Positions 1 to 6,528 of a stretch of 12,717 bases of DNA are shown here, piece by piece. The notes beneath the pieces were generated by a model, which was not told the DNA's origin, searched no databases, and saw nothing but the letters and a program-made list of their open reading frames with translations. The position numbers and the translations under genes are program-made. The first letter of the stretch is position 1. Each line of letters opens with the position of its first letter. This DNA is from JBLHKE01 sp047619485 (GTDB lineage Bacteria; Verrucomicrobiota; Verrucomicrobiia; Verrucomicrobiales; DEV007). Location: positions 1-12,717 of the forward strand of contig JBLHKE010000147.1 of the NCBI GenBank assembly GCA_047619485.1, given 5' to 3'.

Positions 1-28
1 ATGTCATTGCAAGAAGTTGCTTTTTCAT
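1..28 (-). CDS. possible 5' end of a gene running off the left edge
   Basis: On the minus strand an ATG at 28 opens a frame reading MKKQLLAMT up to the window edge. Nine codons cannot identify a product; the Lys-Lys start followed by hydrophobic residues would suit a signal peptide, but this is a guess. Support comes from a good minus-strand promoter at 119-147 about 90 bases upstream and the absence of any other gene for it to serve. A purine-rich GAAGAA lies upstream of the ATG but is not a convincing ribosome site. Confidence 0.3.
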
Positions 29-118
29 AACTATTTTGTTCTTCAAGATTAATTGGTTTGTTTAAGGTTGGTTCGCAAAAATCGGTTTTCCCCCGACACT
101 TCGCCTACCACGAGAATT

Positions 119-147
119 AACTTAGCCCATTAAAATTACTAGGTCAA
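119..147 (-). promoter_or_regulatory. sigma70-type promoter reading toward the left edge
   Basis: Read on the minus strand: TTGACC (142-147), a 17-base spacer, then TAAGTT (119-124). The -35 box matches the consensus at 5 of 6 and the spacing is ideal; the -10 keeps the key first, second and last bases. The predicted transcript would start near 112 and lead into the ATG at 28. The surrounding 1-262 is clearly more AT-rich than the rest of the window. Confidence 0.42.
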
Positions 148-262
148 CCAAAATTTCAATAGATACACGATATTAGAAATAACTTAAAGTATGGAAACTA
201 TCGCTTATGCCTTCGCATTTTCCGCCTTCGATCAAGGGGAGTTCACCAAATTTTTGTGTCGG

Positions 263-1234
263 TTACGTCTTCTGCAACATGCTCTCCAAGATATCCTCGA
301 GGGTAATGATTCCGAGGGGGATCTTCGCCTCGTCGTCACTGCAGACCGCTGCAACTTTCAGACCAGACTTTCTCAAGCGTGGCACCAAGGTAGAAGCGAG
401 TTCTCCGGTGCCGACTTTGATCAGACGTCGCAGGTAGTTTACCGCCGCGCCAGATTGGGGTTGGTTGCGCATGATCTCGAAGGCGCTCACCACCCCGATC
501 AGATCGCCGGCCTTGGACATGATAGGGAATTCGTTAAGCCCAGTCTCGCGGGAGAGTTTCACCACTTTGTCGACAGGCATGTCTAGAGGGATCGCGGTGA
601 CCTGCGAAATGGGAACCATCAGATCGCCAACCAGTGTCCGGCGGAAGTTCATCACGCTGTCGATCATGACTTTCTCGCTTGGGGCGAGCGCGCCATCTCG
701 CGCCACGATCTGGGCGAGACTGCGAAACTCCGCCCGTGCACGCGCCCTCTCATCGAGATTTTCCTCAGCCTTCTCACTCTCTTCTTGGAAGTCGGGTTTG
801 AGGAAAACCGCGAAGGCGAACAGCTGACCGACCGTGAGGTTGATCAGTTCTAACACGATCACAAAAACGCGTAGGGCACGGTAGGGAAAACGACTGAACA
901 TCAGTTTCGGAACCAGCTCACACCAGAGGATGTAGACGGGGAGCGAGACCAGAAATGCGATCCAGAACCCATGGTCACCGAAGCGTCCGACCAACAAACG
1001 GGTGGCCAGCGCAAACGCGACCAGGGCGAGCGCGTTGTTGGTAAGCAGCACGGAGGTGAGCAGCCGCTGTCGATTTGAGAACACCCGTTGGAGCCGTGTC
1101 TCTTTCCCGTTGGGACTAGCCGCTTCCTTCGCCCGGTGACGGACGCGCACGACGCTGACTGAGAAAATGGCCGACTCCAAACCGGAGAGCAAAAACGACA
1201 GCAGCAGGCAGACGATGAGGGTAGCTAAGATCAC
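263..1234 (-). CDS. CNNM/CBS-domain membrane protein, CorC/CorB family, lacking the CorC C-terminal domain
   Basis: A 323-residue integral membrane protein of the CNNM family (Mg2+/Co2+ transport or efflux; formerly called hemolysin-like). Residues 1-145 hold the transmembrane CNNM domain, with the SGLES motif (17-21), TNN (65-67) and an intact E-x-x-P-K (CELVPK, Glu106 to Lys110). A charged linker (about 150-180) is followed by two CBS motifs, about 202-258 (MVPISQV) and 262-318, ending in the typical ITLEDILESML. The chain stops there, so the CorC_HlyC domain usual in this family is absent. The start is GTG, fixed by a perfect Shine-Dalgarno, and overlaps the upstream gene's stop by 4 bases (GTGA), so the two are translationally coupled. 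Family assignment is firm; the transported ion is inferred. Confidence 0.92.
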   Translation of the reverse strand: MILATLIVCLLLSFLLSGLESAIFSVSVVRVRHRAKEAASPNGKETRLQRVFSNRQRLLTSVLLTNNALALVAFALATRLLVGRFGDHGFWIAFLVSLPVYILWCELVPKLMFSRFPYRALRVFVIVLELINLTVGQLFAFAVFLKPDFQEESEKAEENLDERARARAEFRSLAQIVARDGALAPSEKVMIDSVMNFRRTLVGDLMVPISQVTAIPLDMPVDKVVKLSRETGLNEFPIMSKAGDLIGVVSAFEIMRNQPQSGAAVNYLRRLIKVGTGELASTLVPRLRKSGLKVAAVCSDDEAKIPLGIITLEDILESMLQKT

Positions 1235-2487
1235 GATTCACCTCCTTCTTCCAATGATTCCTCGCCACCGATCGTCACGAGCAGCAATTCCTCGACGCGT
1301 TTCCCCGTCGATTTTCGGATCGTTACCCGAAAAGGCTCGAGTCTCAGAGTCTCACCGGGTGAGGGGATGCGGCCGGCACTCGTGGCGATCAGCCCACCAA
1401 TCGTGTCCAGTCCATCGGTCTCGAGGTCGACGCCGGTCACCTCGCGCAACTCATCGAGGCGGGCGCTGCCGCTGACGAGGAAGCGTGCCCGTCCTAGCAC
1501 TTGGATTTCTGCATCCTCGCTCGGCGCCACATCGCCAACGAGGTGCTCGACGATGTCCGTCTTGGTGACGATCCCTTCGAGGCCGCCAAACTCATCAAGC
1601 ACCACGACGAGGTCACCTTCGCCCCGCAGGTGACGTTGGAAGAGGTCGATGGCGCCGAGGGTCTCGGGGACGAAAGTCGGAGGTCTGATGTGCGCGCGAA
1701 TATCCTCGCCTCCGGAATGTAGGTAGGCGAGCACATCGAGCACGCCAATGATCTCGTCAGGCGTGCCGTCGTAGACTGGTAGCAGACGGTGGGATTGTTC
1801 GCTGATCCGCCGTGCGGCTTCAGCCGGAGGGAGGTTGATCGAAAGGAGTTTGGTATCGACTCTCGGGGTCATGCAGTCCTTCGCGACCTTGTCACCGAGT
1901 TTGAGGATCTCGTGGATGACCTCCCCCTCGAGGTCTTCGAGTGCGCCCTCGTCACGGCGCATCTCGACCAGCGTCCCCAGCTCATCGTCACGCATGGACT
2001 CGTTCGGTTGGATGCTCTGCGGAACGATCAGGTTGGTCATGGCTCGAGCAGAAGCATGTAGCAAACGCTCGAATGGCACGACGATCGGAGTGAGGGCGAC
2101 GACGATCGGAGTGAGCGCGGTGAATACCCAGCGAGGTCGCAAGCTGGCCACCAGATTTGGAATTAGATGGCACGCGACAACCAGACCGCCAAAAACGGCC
2201 AAGCCAGTTAGATAGCGCTCGCTCGGGGCGGCGATTTCTTGCACCAGGCGTAAGCCGAGAGCTGCCATGCCGACGTTGCATAGAGCGCTCAACACGAGCA
2301 CTTGCCCGAGCCGAGCCTGCTTCGTCGCCAACAAGCCCCGCAGGGTAGCGCTGAGGCGGGTGTTCTCGGACGCGATGGTCGGGATGCGGTGCTCGCGCAA
2401 AGCAAACAGAGCTGATTCCAAGGCCGAGACACAAAACAACAGCGCCCCGACGACAACGAGAGCCATTCCTAGAAGAATTCCTGTCAT
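1231..2487 (-). CDS. CNNM/CBS/CorC_HlyC membrane protein (hemolysin-like family)
   Basis: First gene of the two-gene operon, 418 residues from the ATG at 2487. The full CNNM architecture is visible: hydrophobic CNNM domain (1-150, with SALESA at 21-26), linker, two CBS motifs (first starting at MTPR 206-209, second ending with VVVLDEFGGLEG and TDIVEHLVGDV, 294-320), and a C-terminal CorC_HlyC domain (about 334-405). The position equivalent to the partner's E-x-x-P-K reads HLIPN (His107, Asn111), so the conserved Glu and Lys are missing. A longer frame starts at TTG 2517 (ten more residues), but ATG 2487 begins directly before the first membrane segment and is preferred; neither has a Shine-Dalgarno. 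Likely role: divalent cation (Mg2+/Co2+) transport or resistance, possibly as a heterodimer with the next gene. Confidence 0.9.
   Translation of the reverse strand: MTGILLGMALVVVGALLFCVSALESALFALREHRIPTIASENTRLSATLRGLLATKQARLGQVLVLSALCNVGMAALGLRLVQEIAAPSERYLTGLAVFGGLVVACHLIPNLVASLRPRWVFTALTPIVVALTPIVVPFERLLHASARAMTNLIVPQSIQPNESMRDDELGTLVEMRRDEGALEDLEGEVIHEILKLGDKVAKDCMTPRVDTKLLSINLPPAEAARRISEQSHRLLPVYDGTPDEIIGVLDVLAYLHSGGEDIRAHIRPPTFVPETLGAIDLFQRHLRGEGDLVVVLDEFGGLEGIVTKTDIVEHLVGDVAPSEDAEIQVLGRARFLVSGSARLDELREVTGVDLETDGLDTIGGLIATSAGRIPSPGETLRLEPFRVTIRKSTGKRVEELLLVTIGGEESLEEGGES
1238..1247 (-). promoter_or_regulatory. perfect Shine-Dalgarno for the downstream CNNM gene
   Basis: The minus strand reads AAGGAGGTGA, fully complementary to the 16S rRNA 3' end, with 6 bases between GGAGG and the GTG start at 1234. 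It lies within the last codons of the upstream gene. It decides the GTG start and is the only strong ribosome site seen in the window. Confidence 0.85.
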
Positions 2488-2565
2488 CCGCCAAACATGA
2501 GCGCGCCAAAACGACAATTGGCGATGTAACCGACTCTGGACGAATTAGTTAGAAGAACGAGTTGC

Positions 2566-2594
2566 ATGATATTCCACACGGAGCATAGAGACAA
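2566..2594 (-). promoter_or_regulatory. promoter of the CNNM operon
   Basis: On the minus strand TTGTCT (2589-2594), 17-base spacer, TATCAT (2566-2571; 5 of 6 match to TATAAT). Transcription would start near 2559, giving a leader of about 70 bases to ATG 2487 or 40 to TTG 2517. It sits in the 250-base divergent region shared with the D,D-carboxypeptidase gene. Confidence 0.55.
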
Positions 2595-2646
2595 TTGAAA
2601 TCATTAGGAAATCTAAATTATTTGCGCTCTGGCTTGGGAATTCCTA

Positions 2647-2674
2647 TTGTCTAGTTCGTGGTAAAAGCTAACCT
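2647..2674 (+). promoter_or_regulatory. candidate promoter of the D,D-carboxypeptidase gene
   Basis: TTGTCT (2647-2652), 16-base spacer, TAACCT (2669-2674). The -10 lies inside AGCTAACCTTGC (2666-2677), a 12-mer repeated exactly at 7379-7390 before the Lrp gene. The boxes are weak individually; the repeat raises the interest. Confidence 0.35.
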
Positions 2675-2737
2675 TGCCTAAATTCGCGTTGGGACGGCAC
2701 TGTCGATCCCCCTGAATCTTCCGTCAACTCTCTCGAT

Positions 2738-3760
2738 ATGTCCTTTTTTTTAAAGTCTCTGACACCCCGAATCACGCTCGGGCTCTCTGCTATCACGGTT
2801 TTTGCTGGTTGTTTTGGGCAAAACACAGGCGCTAATCCGGTCGAGACCAGCGAGCCAGCCTCCACCAATACCGCTGGTTCCAAGGTGGACAGCTACATTG
2901 TCGTCGATTTCTATTCGAAGAAGATTCTTTCCTCCCACCAGCCAAACGCGAAACGCCAAGTCGCCAGCTTGACGAAGCTCGCAACCGCGATGGTGACCCT
3001 CGATTGGGCCGAGCGCAGTGGCAGTAGCCTGAGCCAGAAGGCGACCGTGCCACCTTCGGCTGCCCAGATCGGCGGCGCGAACCCGATGGGCATGCAGCCT
3101 GGGGATCAGATCTCTCTGCGTGAGGCATTGTATGCTTCCATCATCGGCTCAGACAACGTCGCGGCACACACCTTGGCAGCCCACGTCGGTCGCGATTTGC
3201 TCACGCGCATCGGCCGCGGGGCAGATCCTATGTCGGTGTTCGTCCGCCAGATGAATAGCCTTGCTAACAACCATGGCGCCATCAACACCAAGTTCACCAA
3301 CGCCCACGGCATGGACACGCAGGGCGAGACTCCTTACTCGACAGCCGCCGACATGGCACGGCTGGCGATCTATGCGATGGGCAAGGCATCATTCCGCTTC
3401 TACGCATCCCAGAAGGAGCGCAAAATCTCGTATTCACGCGGCGGGCAGGAGCGCGCGTTCCTCATGAAGAACACCAACAAGCTCCTCGGCGTCGAATCGA
3501 TCGATGGCGTCAAGACCGGCATGACGCGCCGCGCAGGGCCGTGCTTGATCACCAGTGCGCCGCGGCCTAACAGCGTCGTCAACCAAGATGACGGGCGCAC
3601 CCGAGTCGTGCCACACCGCCTCGTGGTCGTCGTCCTCGGCGCGACCGATCGTTTCGACGCTTCGCGCTCGCTGATGTCCCGTGGCTGGCAGAAATACGAC
3701 GAATGGTCGGCGAGTGGTCGCCAGATCCAGAGCGATGGTGAGTTGCTCAGCGACGAGTAG
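2738..3760 (+). CDS. D-alanyl-D-alanine carboxypeptidase (peptidase S11, low-molecular-weight PBP), probable lipoprotein
   Basis: A 340-residue serine-type penicillin-binding protein that trims the terminal D-Ala from peptidoglycan stem peptides outside the cytoplasmic membrane. All three active-site motifs are present: SLTK (Ser77 nucleophile, Lys80), SDN (138-140) and KTG (259-261). The N-terminus is a signal sequence ending in VFAGC with Cys25, an imperfect lipobox, so the protein is probably a lipoprotein rather than soluble. After the catalytic domain there is only a short tail (about 305-340); the C-terminal PBP5-type beta-domain and amphipathic anchor seem absent, consistent with lipid anchoring. 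It has no Shine-Dalgarno. It is transcribed divergently from the CNNM operon and is monocistronic or precedes the phosphofructokinase by 140 bases. Which paralogue (dacA-, dacC- or dacF-like) cannot be decided. Confidence 0.93.
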   Translation: MSFFLKSLTPRITLGLSAITVFAGCFGQNTGANPVETSEPASTNTAGSKVDSYIVVDFYSKKILSSHQPNAKRQVASLTKLATAMVTLDWAERSGSSLSQKATVPPSAAQIGGANPMGMQPGDQISLREALYASIIGSDNVAAHTLAAHVGRDLLTRIGRGADPMSVFVRQMNSLANNHGAINTKFTNAHGMDTQGETPYSTAADMARLAIYAMGKASFRFYASQKERKISYSRGGQERAFLMKNTNKLLGVESIDGVKTGMTRRAGPCLITSAPRPNSVVNQDDGRTRVVPHRLVVVVLGATDRFDASRSLMSRGWQKYDEWSASGRQIQSDGELLSDE

Positions 3761-3775
3761 GCTCGACCTATTATC

Positions 3776-3797
3776 CGGCAGGCGCTTACGCCAACCG
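3776..3797 (+). terminator. weak hairpin after the carboxypeptidase gene
   Basis: CGG (3776-3778 area) and GGCG pair with CGCC and CCG around a CTTA loop, with a 2-by-2 internal loop. It starts 16 bases after the stop codon. No T-run follows, so intrinsic termination is doubtful. Confidence 0.28.
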
Positions 3798-3842
3798 AGG
3801 GGTCTGTCGCCGCGTATGACGGAATTCCCAAATCCATGAGCT

Positions 3843-3869
3843 TGCGCCGCCGGTAAATTGTTCTAATCT
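3843..3869 (+). promoter_or_regulatory. candidate promoter of the phosphofructokinase gene
   Basis: TTGCGC (3843-3848), 15-base spacer, TAATCT (3864-3869). The -10 lies in CTAATCTT, similar to the CTAACCTT found before the carboxypeptidase and Lrp genes. Spacing is short and the -35 poor. Confidence 0.25.
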
Positions 3870-3900
3870 TCGCTTCAACCAAAAAGCACTCACTCGAATC

Positions 3901-5121
3901 ATGCCAAAAATTGCCTTTCTTACTGCCGGTGGCCTTGCGCCTTGTCTATCTTCCTCCATCGGGGGACTGATCGAAAAATACAACCAGCTCGCCCCGGAGG
4001 CGGAGTTGATCGGTTACCTCAACGGCTACCAGGGGCTACTTCTCGGCAAGAGTGTCAGCTTTCCTGATTCGGTCAAGGCCAACGCCGCCACCCTCTACAA
4101 ATATGGCGGTAGCCCGATCGGCAACAGCCGCGTGAAACTGACCAACGTCGACGACTGCGTGAAACGTGGGCTTGTGAAAGAGGGTGAGAACCCGCTAGAG
4201 GTTGCCGCAAAGCGACTGCAAGACGACGGCATCGACATCCTCCACACCATTGGTGGCGACGACACCAACACGACCGCCGCAGACCTCGCCGGCTACCTCC
4301 AGTCGAACGGTTACAATCTCACCGTCGTCGGCTTGCCGAAGACCGTCGACAACGATGTCTTCCCGATCAGCCAGACGCTCGGTGCCTGGACCGCGGCAGA
4401 GCAGGGCGCGATCTTCTTTGAGAACATCGCCAATGAGAACACCACCAGCTGCCGCCACCTGATCATCCACGAGGTGATGGGTCGCAACTGCGGATGGTTG
4501 ACCGGCGCCACCGCCGCGGCTTACCGCAAACGTCTCAATACCTGGAATTTTTGCCCCGACTTGCTTCTCAACCAAAACCGCTGGGACGTTGATGCGGTGT
4601 GGGTTCCAGAGATGGACATCGATCTCGATGCCGAGGTCGAGCGACTTTCGAAGGCGATGGACGAGAAGGATTCCGTCAACGTGTTCCTCAGCGAGGGAGC
4701 GGGTCTTGATGCCATCATCCGCGAGAAGGAAGCCGCCGGTGAAGAGGTTCAGTATGATGCCTTCGGACACCCACGTCTCGATACACTCAACCCGGGCAAA
4801 TGGTTCGCGGAGAAACTCAAGGACAAGTTGGATGCGGACAAGGTGCTCGTGCAGAAGAGCGGTTACTTCGCGAGGAGTGCGGCGCCGAACGCGCAGGATT
4901 TAGAGCTGATTAAAAAGAGTGCGGCCGCCGCTGCCCAGTACGCGCTAGACGGTCAGAGCGGGGTTGCGGGACTCGACGAAGACAACAACGACGAGATGTC
5001 GTGCATCGCGTTCCCACGGATCAAAGGCGGCAAGCCGTTCGACATCGACGAGCCATGGTTCGGCGAGTTGCTCGACGCGATTGGCCAAGTGAAGGGTACC
5101 AAGGTAGAGGTCAGCCACTAG
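3901..5121 (+). CDS. pfp: diphosphate--fructose-6-phosphate 1-phosphotransferase (PPi-PFK)
   Basis: A cytoplasmic 406-residue enzyme of the phosphofructokinase A family that interconverts fructose 6-phosphate and fructose 1,6-bisphosphate using pyrophosphate instead of ATP, which makes this glycolytic step reversible. Sequence evidence: N-terminal AGGLAP loop (9-14), GGDD (118-121) where ATP enzymes have GGDG, PKTVDND (146-152) with catalytic Asp150 and with Lys147 where ATP enzymes have Gly, and MGRNCG (193-198) for the sugar phosphate. The Asp/Lys pair is the accepted hallmark of PPi use. Length fits the short PPi-PFK group. The ATG at 3901 opens directly on the first beta strand (PKIAFLTAGG); there is no Shine-Dalgarno. 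No obvious operon partner. Confidence 0.95.
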   Translation: MPKIAFLTAGGLAPCLSSSIGGLIEKYNQLAPEAELIGYLNGYQGLLLGKSVSFPDSVKANAATLYKYGGSPIGNSRVKLTNVDDCVKRGLVKEGENPLEVAAKRLQDDGIDILHTIGGDDTNTTAADLAGYLQSNGYNLTVVGLPKTVDNDVFPISQTLGAWTAAEQGAIFFENIANENTTSCRHLIIHEVMGRNCGWLTGATAAAYRKRLNTWNFCPDLLLNQNRWDVDAVWVPEMDIDLDAEVERLSKAMDEKDSVNVFLSEGAGLDAIIREKEAAGEEVQYDAFGHPRLDTLNPGKWFAEKLKDKLDADKVLVQKSGYFARSAAPNAQDLELIKKSAAAAAQYALDGQSGVAGLDEDNNDEMSCIAFPRIKGGKPFDIDEPWFGELLDAIGQVKGTKVEVSH

Positions 5122-5138
5122 CAAAAACCCGGTACATT

Positions 5139-5158
5139 TCACCTCGACAACAAGGTGA
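5139..5158 (+). terminator. small hairpin after the phosphofructokinase gene
   Basis: TCACCT (5139-5144) pairs with AGGTGA (5153-5158) around an 8-base loop, 17 bases after the pfp stop. There is no T-run. It may be a weak terminator or chance. Confidence 0.22.
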
Positions 5159-5182
5159 GCAGGGCGATTGAGTTTCGAATAC

Positions 5183-5690
5183 ATGAGAGGCTCTCGATTC
5201 GCTGCTATCCTCCTGCTTCTATTACATTCTACGATCTTCTGTCTAGCCGATGACAACAAGCCGGCGCTGCCAGACGGCGTGCCAACGCAGACGTCTGACT
5301 GGCATGGGTTTGAAAAACAAGAGTTCAGGGTAGAAGGACATCCGGCCTTCGTGGTGGTTCCGGCGAAGCCGGGCTCCTGGGAGCCCGTGGATCTGGCGGA
5401 TCTCATTTCCAGATGACCTTCCCGAAGTTGATCTCCAGCTACTCCAGAACGGCTATCACCTTGCCTTTGTCAATGTGGTGAAGATGCTCGGTTCCGACCG
5501 GCCCCTCGCCATCATGGACAAATTCTATGAGCTGGTTCGGGAGCGGTGGGGCTTGGCCGAAAAGCCGGCTCTAGAACCCTGTAGCCGTGGCGGTCTGCAC
5601 GCCTATCGCTTTGCTGCGATTCATCCTGAGCGGGTCGCCTGCATCTTTGGCGATGTGCCATTGGTGACTACGGACTTTTCAACTTGGTGA
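5183..5690 (+). pseudogene. broken and truncated secreted alpha/beta-hydrolase
   Basis: Two frames together read as the N-terminal half of a secreted alpha/beta-hydrolase. The first begins at ATG 5183 with a signal peptide (MRGSRFAAILLLLLHS, cleavage likely after CLA), continues through WHGFEKQEFRVEGHPAFVVV and reaches a stop at 5414-5416. The homologous text resumes one frame over at about 5385 with PWIWR and runs to NGYHLAFVNVVKMLG, CSRGGLHAYRFAA and the stop at 5688-5690. One extra base in the GGG of 5371-5386 explains the switch. The nucleophile elbow reads EPCSRGG where I would expect a G-x-S-x-G such as EGMSRGG. The protein ends just after its first strands following the elbow, so the part carrying the catalytic Asp and His is lost. 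Its 3' end overlaps the convergent esterase gene by 23 bases. Family judged from remembered consensus, not a search. Confidence 0.75.
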
Positions 5691-6471
5691 AGGCCTCAAC
5701 CATTCGGCGTCCTAAATCGTGGCATCCTTTCGTAGCGAAGTGAACGTTTGTCGGTGATTCGAATTGTAGATCGTTCGACGGGACGACGACCATTTGAGGC
5801 TCGTCTTTCGCGACATTGTCGAGAGCTAGGTTAATCGCCTTCCGCTCGTCGCTAAGAGCTCGGATGTGGGCGGCGACGATCGGCAAATCGGCTTTAATGT
5901 CTTTCCTGAAGCGCCAGATAAGATTGGAGAGATTCCTCTCATAGACCTCACCCGGGAATTTTGCATCAGACTCTCCCTGATGCCAAAAAAGTCCTTTCAC
6001 ATCCCAAGTGAGCCCGTGTTCCTCCTCAGCCGATTTCTTGGCATGCGCCATGTATTTGAGGAACTTTCCGTAGAGACCTGAATTGTGAAATTTGCCATTC
6101 TCCGGATCATCTCCTGGGTACCAACCTTTTCCTGAGTGATCCTGAATGGATGCTCCGCAGCGGCAGTATTGGACGATGATGATGTCATCGTTCGAAAGTT
6201 TCTGAAGAGCGTCAGCCAACCCGAACCCCATGCTCTTCTGGGAGAGTCCGTTGTTCAGGTGAAACATTGGCTTCTCCGGCTCCGAGACGCACTTCATATG
6301 GTAGTAGTAAACCTTGTGCTGGCCGGCGCCCTTGGGATCCTCCCCAATGGAACTCAAACGAAACCCGTTCGATTGCCCCGCAATGATGTAGACATCCAAT
6401 GCAGACGCGGCAGTCGTGTAGGCGAGGAAAAAACTGAGGATCGTGGCGAATTTAAAGAACGCGGATCTCAT
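5668..6471 (-). CDS. secreted SASA/SGNH-type carbohydrate esterase (sialate O-acetylesterase-like)
   Basis: A 267-residue exported esterase of the SASA domain family, which removes acetyl groups from sugars or polysaccharides. The ATG at 6471 gives a clean signal peptide (MRSAFFKFATILSFFL, cleavage after ASA, residue 24); a longer frame from TTG 6507 would bury it. Family blocks: AGQSN with nucleophile Ser34, WHQGESD (163-169), and NVHF with His244 near the C-terminus. The Asp usually three residues before this His is Thr241, so the charge relay may be incomplete or supplied elsewhere, for example by Glu167. GC (about 50-53% in two 60-base samples) seems a little lower than its neighbours. 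It converges on the broken hydrolase, overlapping its end by 23 bases. Substrate unknown. Confidence 0.85.
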   Translation of the reverse strand: MRSAFFKFATILSFFLAYTTAASALDVYIIAGQSNGFRLSSIGEDPKGAGQHKVYYYHMKCVSEPEKPMFHLNNGLSQKSMGFGLADALQKLSNDDIIIVQYCRCGASIQDHSGKGWYPGDDPENGKFHNSGLYGKFLKYMAHAKKSAEEEHGLTWDVKGLFWHQGESDAKFPGEVYERNLSNLIWRFRKDIKADLPIVAAHIRALSDERKAINLALDNVAKDEPQMVVVPSNDLQFESPTNVHFATKGCHDLGRRMVEAFTKLKSP

Positions 6472-6528
6472 GATGTTGATAATTTCAGACAGAACTAAGA
6501 TCGGCAATAATGGAACGAAACCGCCCTC

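Noticed and set aside
209..230. 7-bp direct repeat GCCTTCG at 15-base spacing
   Set aside because: Only two short copies, no array and no flanking features; chance level.
191..586. 131-codon plus-strand open frame
   Set aside because: Mostly antisense to the CNNM gene and without its own motifs or promoter.
4195..4770. 191-codon minus-strand open frame
   Set aside because: Antisense shadow inside pfp caused by high-GC codon bias.
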